This document shows, one piece after another, positions 6,660 through 14,707 of a stretch of DNA of 23,516 bases. The stretch spans positions 1 through 23,516 of the forward strand of contig JAPVSJ010000004.1 in the NCBI GenBank assembly GCA_047519745.1, in the 5' to 3' direction. A model generated the notes under the pieces. That model saw only the letters and a program-made list of their open reading frames with translations, had not been told where the DNA came from and did not search any database. This stretch comes from VRUE01 sp047519745. GTDB lineage: Bacteria; Actinomycetota; Thermoleophilia; Solirubrobacterales; 70-9. How positions within the stretch are numbered: position 1 is the stretch's first letter; the number at the start of each line of letters is the position of its first letter. A program made the translations under genes and the position numbers.

Positions 6660-8924
6660 ATGAGACAAACGCTCGCACTGATCATTGCTCTGGCTGGCTT
6701 CGCGGTCGTCACCGCGTGTGGCGTCGGCATGGCCGGCGCGGATCCCTCGACCGGCCTCGGCGACAGCCAGGCGGCCGGCGGCCTGACCACGACGCCCACC
6801 CTGCCCTCGGCGCAGCCCCCGGCCTGCGCCAACGGAGTCGACGACGACGAAGACGGCCTTACCGACCTCGAAGACCCCGACTGCGAATCGGCGTCCGACA
6901 AGAGCGAGAAAGCCGAACCGGAAACGGAAACGGCCACCGAACCGACGGCGACTGAAGAAGAACCGCGGGCCGCCGGCAAGGTCCAGAGCGGCGCCTCCCT
7001 GAATGCATCGGAAGCCGGCGAAGAACCCGGCGGTGGCGTCCACCGCAACCAGAGCCTCGGGGGAGCGGAAAGTGGCGGGGTGACGGCACCCAGCGCCACC
7101 GGCGGCGACCAGACCCCGGCCGAAGGCACTGACGGGGGCTCGCAGTTCAGCCAGGGCGGTGCGCCAACCAGCGCCAACCCGACGACGACCTTTGCCGCCT
7201 TCGGCCCGTCTCCGATCGGCGTCCCGAACTTCGTCATCGACTCGTTCGAGATCCCGCCCTTCCTGCTGCCGATCTACCAGGCCTGCGGCACCGAGTACGG
7301 GATTCCCTGGGAGGTGCTCGCATCGATCAACAAAATCGAGACCGCATTCGGCACCAACATGGGGCCCTCCACCGCCGGCGCCGTCGGCTGGATGCAGTTC
7401 CTGCCCTCGAGCTGGGAAATGTACGGCCTCGACGCGAATGGAGACGGCCGCAAAGACCCCTACAACCCGGTCGACGCGATCTGCGCCGCCGCCCACTACC
7501 TCAAGGTGGCGGGAGGCAGCGGCGACCTCTACCACGCGATCTTCGCCTACAACCACGCCGACTGGTACGTGCAGGAGGTGCTGCTCTACGCCCGCGCTTA
7601 CGGCAAGCTGCCAACCCAGCTGGTCGGCTCGCTTACCGGCCTGACCGAGGGCGCGCATTTCCCGGTCGCCGCCAATGCCCGCTACGCGGACGAAATCTCA
7701 ACGCGAGCGGCGCTGAGCAAGGCGACTCCGCAGGAACGCGCCGAATACGGCAATGCCGCCGAAGTGATCTCTTCCTCACCCACCCGCCGGGGGATCAACA
7801 TCTTTGCTCGTGAGGGGGCGCCGGTCGTCGCTGTCAACGACGGCGTGATCGCGAAGATGGGCAACTCAAAGAAGCTGGGGCGCTACGTCGTCCTGCGCGA
7901 CGCCTACGGCAACCGCTACCTCTACGCGGAGCTCGGCACGATCGTGCGCAAGCACCGCACCGTGGTGATGCCGACCGGCAAGGAGAAGCGGGTTCCGGTC
8001 GACAGCCAGAACATCCGCCCACGGCTCTACGCGCTGCCGGGCAGGACGCAGGGCGACCGGACGCGGGGGAGCGAGCCCGTCGACAGCGCCGCCGCCAAGG
8101 GCGCCGACGGAACCCTAAGGGTGGGGTCGAAGGTTATAGCCGGCACCGTCCTGGCTCGGATCGGCGCTGGGGAAGGCGGCGTCGACCCGCACATCAACTT
8201 CGCGATCCGGCCAGCCGGCAAGGGAGCGCCGCGAATCGACCCGAAGCCGATCCTCGACGGCTGGAAGCTGCTCGAGGCGACGGCCATCTACCGCGCCGAC
8301 GGCAGGAACCCGCTCGCCGCCGATCTCGGCGGTGCCGGTGTGCTCCTGCTCTCCAAGGAGGCACTGGAGCGTCGCGTCCTCGCCGACGAAAACCTCGAAA
8401 TCTACGACTGCGGCCGCACCGACATCGCCACCGGCAAGATCGACCGCCGGGTCCTGGCGATGCTCGAGTACCTCGTCTCCAAAGGCTTCACGCTGACGAT
8501 CACCGCGCTCGAGTGCGGCCACAGCTACCTGACCAGCTCGGGCAACGTCTCCGAGCACTCGAGCGGCGACGCGGTCGACATCGCAGTGATCGACGGGGTT
8601 CCGGTAACCGGACACCAGGGGCCGGGGACGCTCACCGACGAGCTGATCAAAACGGTGTTGCAGCTGCAGGGGACGATGCACCCCCACCAGGTGATCTCCC
8701 TGGAGGACCTACCTGGCGAAACCAGCTTCGCGCTACCCGACCACTACGACCACGTCCACGTTGGCTACCGCCCTGAAGCGGGAGTCTTCGGCGAACAGCT
8801 CGATGCGATGCTGAAACCCGACCAATGGCAGCGACTGACCCACCGCCTCGAGCGGATCGAAAACCCGAAGGTGCCGACCCGCCCATCGAAGTTCTCGCTG
8901 CCGGACAAGCACAAGGGCGACTGA
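6660..8924 (+). CDS. Secreted multidomain cell-wall hydrolase: SLT transglycosylase, degenerate M23, M15-like peptidase
   Basis: A 754-aa exported murein hydrolase. Residues 1-20 form a signal sequence with possible lipobox VTAC (Cys20); an alternative cleavage site follows AGA. A Cys-flanked acidic repeat NGVDDDEDGLTDLEDPDC (58-75) looks like a calcium-binding loop. A low-complexity Thr/Gly/Glu linker runs to about 185. A lytic transglycosylase domain covers about 200-320 with catalytic E227 (INKIETAFG) and GWMQFLPSSW (243-252). An M23/LytM-like domain spans about 375-525 but lacks metal ligands: the final HxH is HIN (511-513), so it is probably non-catalytic. An M15-like domain (about 575-705) keeps the zinc ligands H633, D640 (SEHSSGDAVD) and H698/H700 (HVHVGY). 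Start ATG has AGAGG at about 9 bases. The next gene overlaps its last 100 bases. Confidence 0.88.
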   Translation: MRQTLALIIALAGFAVVTACGVGMAGADPSTGLGDSQAAGGLTTTPTLPSAQPPACANGVDDDEDGLTDLEDPDCESASDKSEKAEPETETATEPTATEEEPRAAGKVQSGASLNASEAGEEPGGGVHRNQSLGGAESGGVTAPSATGGDQTPAEGTDGGSQFSQGGAPTSANPTTTFAAFGPSPIGVPNFVIDSFEIPPFLLPIYQACGTEYGIPWEVLASINKIETAFGTNMGPSTAGAVGWMQFLPSSWEMYGLDANGDGRKDPYNPVDAICAAAHYLKVAGGSGDLYHAIFAYNHADWYVQEVLLYARAYGKLPTQLVGSLTGLTEGAHFPVAANARYADEISTRAALSKATPQERAEYGNAAEVISSSPTRRGINIFAREGAPVVAVNDGVIAKMGNSKKLGRYVVLRDAYGNRYLYAELGTIVRKHRTVVMPTGKEKRVPVDSQNIRPRLYALPGRTQGDRTRGSEPVDSAAAKGADGTLRVGSKVIAGTVLARIGAGEGGVDPHINFAIRPAGKGAPRIDPKPILDGWKLLEATAIYRADGRNPLAADLGGAGVLLLSKEALERRVLADENLEIYDCGRTDIATGKIDRRVLAMLEYLVSKGFTLTITALECGHSYLTSSGNVSEHSSGDAVDIAVIDGVPVTGHQGPGTLTDELIKTVLQLQGTMHPHQVISLEDLPGETSFALPDHYDHVHVGYRPEAGVFGEQLDAMLKPDQWQRLTHRLERIENPKVPTRPSKFSLPDKHKGD

Positions 8925-9787
8925 CGCAGCTCTTCGGATTCGTGCAGTTCGAGTTCGCCGGCAGGCTCGCCGTGCCGGACGGTCGCTACCTAGCTCGAAG
9001 CGATGGCGGGCAGCAGGTGCTCGTCCTCGAAACGGTCGGCGCCCCTCCCCCACCCCGTCGTCGCCGGCGCCGGCCGAAGGAGGCCGAGGCGGGAGATGAG
9101 ACAGCGCCTCTTCCCCTGAGCCGTGTCACCGCCGTCCGAGCAGAGGAGCCCTTCGAGGAGGCCCGTGAAGCCGATGCCTGGCTGGAGGAAGCGCTCGCTT
9201 CCGAGGACGCGATCGACGCCGTCGTGGCTGAGGGGCTCGCGCTGCTCAACCGGGCGGTCCATGCGCATGCCACCGCGAGCGCCGATCCACTCTGGGCCGA
9301 GCTGCGCGCCGAGAACGCGGCGGCAGTGCGGATCGGCATTGGCAGCGGCAAGGAGGTCGCCTCCGGTCGTTACTCAAAGGGGCACGAGGTCGACGTGCAC
9401 GGGGGACGCTCACAACGCCGTCGGCGCGACGAAGAGCTGCGCCCGCAGGAGCGGGTTGCCGCGGTCCTCGGCGGGCGGGAACGCTTCGACGCCTGCGAGA
9501 CCCTGCTGCTCCGCGCCCGCGCTGACCTTGGCGCCGGTCGCCTCAGAGAGGCAGCACTGCAGCTGCGGGTGGCAGTGGAGGCAATGCTGGTCGAGCTCGA
9601 CGGAGCACTCGCGGACCCGGATCACGAAAGCGACATGGGCGAGCTAAACGAGCGACGCAAGCAAGCGGGCGAAGCTGCCAACGCCGCACTGCAAGGCCGG
9701 CTTCCGCTCGATGACGAGCGCAATGTCAGAGAGCTGACGGAACTCTGTGAGCGCGTCCTACGCCGGCGCCGCGTGCTCAGGGGCTGA
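8825..9787 (+). CDS. Conserved-looking protein of unknown function
   Basis: I recognise no domain. The product is 320 aa and soluble, without a signal peptide. It has a hydrophobic N-terminal segment (RLTQLFGFVQFEFAGRLAV), then a basic Pro/Arg run at about 75-88 that may bind nucleic acid or be a linker, then a mostly helical acidic C-terminal region with a heptad-like end (VRELTELCERVLRRRRVL). Codon usage is typical of the window. The start is uncertain: ATG 8825 overlaps the hydrolase gene by 100 bases in another frame, while GTG 8942 lies 18 bases after its stop but would cut off the apparent RLTQLFGF core. The 3' end overlaps the convergent HAD gene by 11 bases. Probably cotranscribed with the hydrolase. 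Confidence 0.65.
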   Translation: MAATDPPPRADRKPEGADPPIEVLAAGQAQGRLTQLFGFVQFEFAGRLAVPDGRYLARSDGGQQVLVLETVGAPPPPRRRRRRPKEAEAGDETAPLPLSRVTAVRAEEPFEEAREADAWLEEALASEDAIDAVVAEGLALLNRAVHAHATASADPLWAELRAENAAAVRIGIGSGKEVASGRYSKGHEVDVHGGRSQRRRRDEELRPQERVAAVLGGRERFDACETLLLRARADLGAGRLREAALQLRVAVEAMLVELDGALADPDHESDMGELNERRKQAGEAANAALQGRLPLDDERNVRELTELCERVLRRRRVLRG

Positions 9788-10433
9788 CGTGCCGCGAGAC
9801 GACCTCGTCGAGCAGCGATTCGGCGATGTGGTGAGCTTCCTCCAGCGCGATTCCCTCTAGCGACGGGATGCCGATCACGGTGAGGCCGGCCGCTCGGGCG
9901 GCGGCAACGCCGGTTGGCGAGTCCTCCAGGGCGACCACGTCCGGCCCCGGCTCGATGCCGAGCCGGCGGCAGGCCTCGAGGTAGGGATCGGGGGCCGGCT
10001 TCGGCGCCGCGACTTCGTGGGCGCTGATCACGACGTCGAAGCTGTCGTCGAAACCGACGATCTCCAGCGATCGCTGAACGAACGCGAGTGGCGAGTTGGA
10101 GACGAGCCCGATCGGTGTTCCGCGCTGCTTCAGCGTGTGCAGCAACTCGCGCGCACCGAGCATCGCCTCCACCCCGTGCTCGAGCTCGGCGACCACCAGC
10201 TCGTTGAGCTCGTCGATCAGCGCGGCGGCACGATCCGGCTCGCCGAGGCGCCGCTCGAGGATGACACCGGCGATCTCGGCCGAGGTGCCGACCAGCTCGC
10301 GCTTGTCGGCGGGGGTGAAGTCAAGCCCGCGCCGCTCGAAGAGGTCCTGCTCGGCGCGCGTCCAGACCGACTCGGTGTCGAGCAGCAGACCGTCGTTGTC
10401 GAAGACGACGGCGGTCGGCGAGGAGGCGTCCAT
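9777..10433 (-). CDS. HAD-superfamily phosphatase (beta-phosphoglucomutase/CbbY/GPH-like)
   Basis: A cytoplasmic sugar- or metabolite-phosphate phosphatase or phosphomutase. All HAD motifs are present in the 218 residues: motif I FDNDG (11-15) with nucleophile D12 and acid/base D14, an alpha-helical cap at about 20-95, motif II SNS (112-114), motif III K145 (APKPAPDPY), and motif IV ED (170-171). The FDNDGLLLDTE opening places it among subfamily IA CbbY-like enzymes; substrate cannot be told from sequence. ATG 10433 gives the family-typical N-terminus; ATG 10445, four codons upstream, is possible. The open frame continues further upstream over the next genes but without family match. The 3' end overlaps the convergent gene by 11 bases. 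Confidence 0.88.
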   Translation of the reverse strand: MDASSPTAVVFDNDGLLLDTESVWTRAEQDLFERRGLDFTPADKRELVGTSAEIAGVILERRLGEPDRAAALIDELNELVVAELEHGVEAMLGARELLHTLKQRGTPIGLVSNSPLAFVQRSLEIVGFDDSFDVVISAHEVAAPKPAPDPYLEACRRLGIEPGPDVVALEDSPTGVAAARAAGLTVIGIPSLEGIALEEAHHIAESLLDEVVSRHVSP

Positions 10434-10475
10434 CGGCGAGATCATCGCGAATGTGGCCTGAAGACAGGTTCTAAG

Positions 10476-10481
10476 TAGGGT
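10476..10481 (+). promoter_or_regulatory. -10 box TAGGGT for leaderless gene at 10489
   Basis: TANNNT 7 bases before the GTG start within the 43-base divergent gap to the HAD gene. No convincing -35 was seen. Confidence 0.4.
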
Positions 10482-10488
10482 TGGCCCC

Positions 10489-10944
10489 GTGCCCTTCCAC
10501 GTCGAGATCGCCAACGGCCTCAACCACGCGCGCGCTTTCAACCTGAGCCTCGAGGAGCTACGGCGAGCGGTGCTCGAGCCATGGCTGACCGGCCGCGCCG
10601 TCGCTCTCGGCGAACACGAATGGGACCCGCACGAGAGCTCGCTGCGGATCCTCGAAGGGCCGCACCTCGGCAATCCCGACCTCTCCTTCGGCCAGGGCTG
10701 GTCGAACGCCGAGCGCTCCGCCGAGGACGTGACCCGGCGCGTTCTGGAGACCACCGAGCCCCCCAAGCTTCCCGACGCCTTCGTGGTCGAGGCCGAGGTG
10801 CCCGAGGCGACTGTCGCCGAAATGCTCAGCGGCCAGACCGCACTGCCGGTGCCGCTGGGCGATGCGGAGAAGAGGATCGACGGCCGCGACCCGGAGATCG
10901 CGGCCGTGATCCTCGTGACCAAAACAAGGCCCCCTACACGCTGA
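10489..10944 (+). CDS. Small soluble protein of unknown function
   Basis: I do not recognise this gene. The 151-aa product begins MPFHVEIANGLNHARAFNL and contains EHEWDPHESSLRILEGPHL (42-60) and FGQGWSNAERSAEDVTRRVL (67-86). It has no signal peptide or membrane segment, and it is slightly acidic with a Pro-rich end. Start GTG 10489 is 7 bases after TAGGGT, so it is likely leaderless. It is divergent from the HAD gene and convergent with the stress-protein gene, overlapping the latter by 11 bases (10934-10944). Codon usage is fully typical, so it is a real gene; function cannot be inferred. Confidence 0.75.
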   Translation: MPFHVEIANGLNHARAFNLSLEELRRAVLEPWLTGRAVALGEHEWDPHESSLRILEGPHLGNPDLSFGQGWSNAERSAEDVTRRVLETTEPPKLPDAFVVEAEVPEATVAEMLSGQTALPVPLGDAEKRIDGRDPEIAAVILVTKTRPPTR

Positions 10945-11653
10945 CGGAAGGCGCCTCGGGGTCGGACTGCGGCGCCTGCGGCTCGGGTGCCGCGGCGGAG
11001 TCGAAACGGACCGTCGGCCCCCGCGGGACGCCCAGCACGGGATAGGTCGCCGCCTCGACCGCGTAGTCGCTCGCGGCGCTGAGCGTCACCTTGCCCTGCG
11101 GCGACTCGGGCCGGGAGCCGACGACGAGCAGGTCGACCGGGGAGCCCTTGAACTCGGTGACGGCAGCGCCCAGCGCGGCGGCGAGGCTTTCTGCCGTCGC
11201 CCGAGCGGCGTCGTCGCCCTCGTCGAGGATGCCGATCGTGCTGACGCCTGCCGAGGGGCGCTCGCGCAGAGCAGCGGGCGCGATTGCGATCGCCGCCGGT
11301 CCGCCGAGCAGCAGTTTGTGAGCGGGGATTCCGGGCTTGACGGTGCCGGCGGCGGTCCTGTACTCGGAGCCGAAGACGATCACGTCGGCGTTTTCGCGCT
11401 CGGCTAGTTCGGCCAGACCGACGCTGGTGCCGGGGTTGACGACGACGTGACGCGCCATGTCCGGGGCGCCGACTGCCTCGGCGCCGCGCTCGAGCAGGTC
11501 TTCGGCTTCCTTCTGCTCGAGCGCCCCGCCCTGAGCGTGGCGGACATAGGCGAGCGAGAGCTCGGCGCCGGAGAAGGCAAGCAGGCGGCCGAGGGCCAGC
11601 GCGTCGCGGTCGTTGTCGGTGTCGTCGTAGGAAACGATGATCTTGGGAGCCAT
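10934..11653 (-). CDS. Tandem universal stress protein (UspA family)
   Basis: A cytoplasmic protein of 239 aa with two Usp-like halves. The first (1-130) begins KIIVSYDDTDNDRDALALG and ends with ADVIVFGSEYRT...AIAIAP. The second (about 135-213) is shortened but repeats the strand pattern STIGILDEGDD and DLLVVGSRPES...YPVLGVP. Neither half shows a clean G-2X-G-9X-G-(S/T) ATP-binding motif, so ATP binding is doubtful. A Pro/Ala tail follows. Start ATG 11653 has the strongest ribosome-binding site of the window: AAAAGGAGG ending 5 bases before the ATG. It is divergent from the LysR gene, which could regulate it from the shared 121-base gap. Confidence 0.85.
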   Translation of the reverse strand: MAPKIIVSYDDTDNDRDALALGRLLAFSGAELSLAYVRHAQGGALEQKEAEDLLERGAEAVGAPDMARHVVVNPGTSVGLAELAERENADVIVFGSEYRTAAGTVKPGIPAHKLLLGGPAAIAIAPAALRERPSAGVSTIGILDEGDDAARATAESLAAALGAAVTEFKGSPVDLLVVGSRPESPQGKVTLSAASDYAVEAATYPVLGVPRGPTVRFDSAAAPEPQAPQSDPEAPSVSV

Positions 11654-11751
11654 CGGTGCCTCCTTTTCGTTTGTGAAGTTGGATGACGGAGCTGAAACGA
11701 AGTTCGAGGCGATGGTGGCACGGTCCTTGTATCAGCACAACTGTTCTTACC

Positions 11752-11776
11752 TATCTATTAGATAAGTTGTCCTTAT
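11752..11776. promoter_or_regulatory. Two overlapping dyads, likely LysR autoregulatory site
   Basis: TATCTA-T-TAGATA (11752-11764) is a perfect dyad. ATAAG-TTGTC-CTTAT (11762-11776) is a second with the T-N11-A spacing typical of LysR-type regulators, and it overlaps the lysR start codon (11775). TAAGTT (11763-11768), a possible -10 for leaderless lysR, lies inside it, so binding there would block lysR transcription. Confidence 0.5.
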
Positions 11777-12692
11777 GTTGAATGCGAGCCGGCTCAACGT
11801 TCTGCGCGAAGTCGTCGGGCTCGGCTCGTTCTCCGCCGCCGCCGACGCGCTCTCCTATTCGCAGTCGGCCGTATCGCAGGCGATCGCGACGCTGGAGGGC
11901 GAGCTGGGAGCGCCGCTGATCGAGCGCGACCGCCGCGGCGTGCGCCCGACCGCCGCCGGCGCGGCGCTGGCCGCGCATGCCGAGGGAATCCTGGCGCGGA
12001 TGGACGACGCGGAGGCGGAGGTCGCGGCGATCGCCGGAGGTCGTGGCGGCCGGCTGCGGATCGCCTCCTTCCCCACCGCCGGGGCGACCTTGATGCCGGA
12101 GGCTGTCGCCCGGTTCCGCGCCGCCCATCCCGGCGTCGAGGTGAGCCTCGCCGAGGGCGAATCCGAGGAGATCGCACCGCGCCTGCGCGCCGGCGACTTC
12201 GAGATCGTCATCCTCTTCGAGTTCGTCGGCGTCGGCGAGCGCCTGGGAGCGGGCATGCGCCGCTTCGAGCTGCTCGACGACCCCCTCCATCTCGCGCTGC
12301 CCGCGGAGCATCCCCTGGCCGGCCGCAAGAAGCTGCGGCTCGAGGACCTGCGTGAGGAGGCCTGGATCCAGACCTCCGCCGCGAGCCCCTGCGCGCGCCA
12401 CGTGGTCCGCTCCTGCCACGCGGCCGGCTTCGAGCCGCGCGTCTCCTTCGAAAGCGACGACTACCAGACGGTCCAGGGCCTGGTCGCCGCCGGCGTCGGC
12501 GTCGCCCTGATCCCGCGGCTTGCGCTCTCGACCGTCCGCCCCGACATCCGCATCCGCGCGCTCGACCCGCGCAGCCCGGTTCGCAAGGTCTTCGCCGCGA
12601 CGCCGCGGGCTGCCGCCGTCACCCCCGCCGTGGCGACGATGCTCGACGTCCTGCGCGAGATCTCCCGCAACGCGGTCGACGCCGCGGCCTGA
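11775..12692 (+). CDS. LysR-type transcriptional regulator
   Basis: A 305-aa DNA-binding regulator. The winged HTH lies at about 5-65 (FSAAADALSYSQSAVSQAIATLEGELG is the helix-turn-helix region). A linker helix follows, and from about 90 to 295 comes the periplasmic-binding-protein-like effector domain beginning GRLRIASFPTAGATLMPEAV, with the second lobe around VQGLVAAGVGVALIPRLAL. Start ATG 11775 gives the normal family N-terminus; there is no Shine-Dalgarno, but TAAGTT ends 6 bases upstream. By LysR convention it is likely autoregulated and may control the divergent stress-protein gene. The effector is unknown. It is convergent with amt, whose terminator follows 20 bases after the stop. Confidence 0.93.
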   Translation: MLNASRLNVLREVVGLGSFSAAADALSYSQSAVSQAIATLEGELGAPLIERDRRGVRPTAAGAALAAHAEGILARMDDAEAEVAAIAGGRGGRLRIASFPTAGATLMPEAVARFRAAHPGVEVSLAEGESEEIAPRLRAGDFEIVILFEFVGVGERLGAGMRRFELLDDPLHLALPAEHPLAGRKKLRLEDLREEAWIQTSAASPCARHVVRSCHAAGFEPRVSFESDDYQTVQGLVAAGVGVALIPRLALSTVRPDIRIRALDPRSPVRKVFAATPRAAAVTPAVATMLDVLREISRNAVDAAA

Positions 12693-12712
12693 GCCGGGCC
12701 AGCTGGCAAAAA

Positions 12713-12748
12713 GAGAACCGCCCCCGGGAGAGTGCGGGGGCGGTTCTC
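12713..12748 (-). terminator. Rho-independent terminator of amt
   Basis: Perfect 13-bp stem (12713-12725 with 12736-12748), 10-base loop. On the minus strand the stem is followed directly by TTTTT (12708-12712), so it terminates the amt transcript coming from 14158. On the plus strand there is no T-run, but it may also slow readthrough from lysR. Confidence 0.85.
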
Positions 12749-12802
12749 GTGCTGGTCGCGACTACCGGGCGAGGGAGGGCGCCCGGCTCTGCCTCGGTTA
12801 CA

Positions 12803-14158
12803 TCACTGGGTCGCGCTTCCCGCGGCGGCGGGCACGCCGTCGGGGTAGCCCAGGGAGGGCACGTCCGACGGGTACACCTCGTGGCCGTGGACGGCGATGT
12901 CGCCGATCTCCATTTCCTCGTCCGTCATGCGCAGCGGCACGACCAGACCGACCAGCTTGAGGAGGATGAAGGTGCCGATCGACGAGAACACGATCACCCA
13001 GAGCGCCGTCAGCGCCTGCCAGCCGAGCAGGTGCAGGCCACCGCCGGAGATCGTCCCGGCGAGCGTCGTTTCCGCCATCGCCGAGTTGGCGAAGATGCCG
13101 ACCAGGAGGCCGCCCGCCACTCCGGCGAAGCCGTGGGTGTAGACGACGCCGAGCGTGTCGTCGACGTTGCGGAACGGCGCCGCCCGGCTCAGGTAGTTGA
13201 GCGCGAAGTAGACGAGCGTCGATGCGGTGACGCCGATGATGATCGCGCCCCAGCCGTTGACGAAGCCGGCCCCGGGGGTGATCGCGACGAGGCCGACGAT
13301 CATCCCGTTGACGCTGCCGATCAGGCTCGGCTTGCGCCCGGTCGCGTAGTCCCACGCGACCCAGACCAGGAAGGCGACCGCGGTGCAGAGGTTGGTGTTG
13401 AGCACCGCCGCCGAGGCGATCGCGCCGGCGGAGTACCAGTCGCCGCCGTTGAACCCGTTCCATCCGAGCCAGAGGAGGCCGGCGCCGACGGCGACCATCG
13501 CCAGGTTGTTCGGCGCGTCGACCTCGCGGTCGCGCTGCAGGCGCGGGCCGATCACCCAGGCCGCGACGAAGCCGGAGACTCCCGCGGCGAGGTGGATCAC
13601 GTAGCCGCCGGAGAAGTCGACTGCCCCGTGCTGGGCGAAGTAGCCGCCGCCCCAGATCAGGAAGGCGTTGATCGTGTAGACGAACACGGTCCAGAGGGCG
13701 ACGAAGGGGATCCACGCCTTGAAGTTGATCCGCCCCAGCACCGACCCCAGCATCAGCAGCGGCGTGATCGCGGCGAAGACGATCTGGAAGTAGGCGAGCG
13801 TCGACTGCGGGAACTCGATTTCTTCGGATACCACCGGCAGCAGCGGGATGTGGCCGTGCCCGAGCTCGCTGGCGCTGCTCAGGATCGAACCCGGCTGGCC
13901 CCACATATTCGCCAGGAAGCTGCCGCCGCTCGTCCCGAAGATGTGCATCGGAGTTCCGAAGGCCATCCTGAACGCGAACAGGCACCAGAGGATGAGCACG
14001 ATCGCGAAGGCAACGAAGGCCATCATCATCGAGTTCACCGACCAGCGCTTCTGCATTACGCCGCCGTAGAGAACGACCAGCCCCGGGATGCTCATCAGGC
14101 CGACCAGGGTCGCGGCGGTGAGCTGCCATGAGTTGGCGCCTTCGCTCAACCATTCCAT
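12803..14158 (-). CDS. amt: Ammonium transporter (Amt/MEP/Rh family)
   Basis: A trimeric inner-membrane ammonium channel/transporter. The 451 aa contain about 11 hydrophobic segments. Key residues are conserved: D181 and H189 (DFSGGYVIH) and H342 (VVYTHGFAG), the last two forming the twin-His pore. The cytosolic C-terminus with MTDEEMEIGDIAVHGHE (411-427) is the part that PII proteins usually contact. ATG 14158 was chosen because it begins just before the first membrane segment; the upstream extension to 14269 has no membrane or signal character. A GGATCT and a more distant AAAGGA precede it. It ends at a strong terminator (12713-12748), so it is monocistronic; unlike in many bacteria, glnB is not adjacent. 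Confidence 0.95.
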   Translation of the reverse strand: MEWLSEGANSWQLTAATLVGLMSIPGLVVLYGGVMQKRWSVNSMMMAFVAFAIVLILWCLFAFRMAFGTPMHIFGTSGGSFLANMWGQPGSILSSASELGHGHIPLLPVVSEEIEFPQSTLAYFQIVFAAITPLLMLGSVLGRINFKAWIPFVALWTVFVYTINAFLIWGGGYFAQHGAVDFSGGYVIHLAAGVSGFVAAWVIGPRLQRDREVDAPNNLAMVAVGAGLLWLGWNGFNGGDWYSAGAIASAAVLNTNLCTAVAFLVWVAWDYATGRKPSLIGSVNGMIVGLVAITPGAGFVNGWGAIIIGVTASTLVYFALNYLSRAAPFRNVDDTLGVVYTHGFAGVAGGLLVGIFANSAMAETTLAGTISGGGLHLLGWQALTALWVIVFSSIGTFILLKLVGLVVPLRMTDEEMEIGDIAVHGHEVYPSDVPSLGYPDGVPAAAGSATQ

Positions 14159-14340
14159 AGATCCGGTGTTTCCTTTCTCGTTGAGGGCTGCCGATCGCGA
14201 ATAGCCGCCGCCGGCTCCAAAGCGCCCAATGAATTGCCCGTAAGCCTGCCTTCGCAGCCCAGGCGCCACTACGTACAGCTGTCTAAAGATCGGCCCCGGC
14301 GGTTCGCCAGATTGGAGGTTCGTGCCCTGGAATCAGCCAT

Positions 14341-14346
14341 TAACCT
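14341..14346 (+). promoter_or_regulatory. -10 box TAACCT for leaderless gene at 14354
   Basis: TANNNT 7 bases before the ATG at 14354, with no Shine-Dalgarno. The 195-base gap to divergent amt otherwise shows no clear repeat or riboswitch. Confidence 0.4.
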
Positions 14347-14353
14347 GCCTTCG

Positions 14354-14707
14354 ATGCCACTCGAAGGACATTTCGACCGCGTCAATACGCCCCTGCGGCA
14401 GCTGACGAAGCGCGAGCGCAACGTCGTCATCTCGGGGGTCGCGGTGACCGTCTTGGCGCTTGCGGGACTGCTCCTCGCGACCTCGGAAGCTCGTCAGCCC
14501 CCGCCTGCGGCAGGGTGCATCAGGGTCTCCGTGGCCGGGCGCACCGGCGCCGAGCTGATCCAGGCTTGCGGCGCGGAAGCACGAGAACTCTGTGCGCGCA
14601 GCGTAGGCGTCGACGAGCCGCAGTTTCGGGCGATCGCCGCGGGCTGCGCCGAACAGCGCATACGCCCGCTTGGCTCGCCGGCCGCCGGCGCCGCCTCTAC
14701 CGGTTAG
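14354..14707 (+). CDS. Small single-pass membrane protein with four cysteines
   Basis: Not recognised. The product is 117 aa: a basic cytoplasmic N-terminus (RQLTKRERNVVI), one membrane segment at about 25-43 (VVISGVAVTVLALAGLLLA), and an outer domain with Cys at 55, 72, 80 and 98, which could form two disulfides. ATG 14354 is supported by TAACCT 7 bases upstream; an in-frame extension to 14234 would add a basic stretch of uncertain coding character. It is divergent from amt, and its 3' end overlaps the SIR2 stop by 4 bases. Topology (N-in, C-out) is inferred from charge. Confidence 0.65.
   Translation: MPLEGHFDRVNTPLRQLTKRERNVVISGVAVTVLALAGLLLATSEARQPPPAAGCIRVSVAGRTGAELIQACGAEARELCARSVGVDEPQFRAIAAGCAEQRIRPLGSPAAGAASTG

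Noticed and set aside
10434..11738. Upstream extension of the HAD frame through the next two genes, giving a 653-codon protein
   Set aside because: The extra part is Arg/Ala/Pro-rich shadow sequence of the stress-protein gene; the HAD fold begins at 10433.
12749..14131. Long open frame antisense to amt
   Set aside because: It mirrors the membrane-protein codons of amt, has no family match, and high-GC genes commonly leave antisense frames open.
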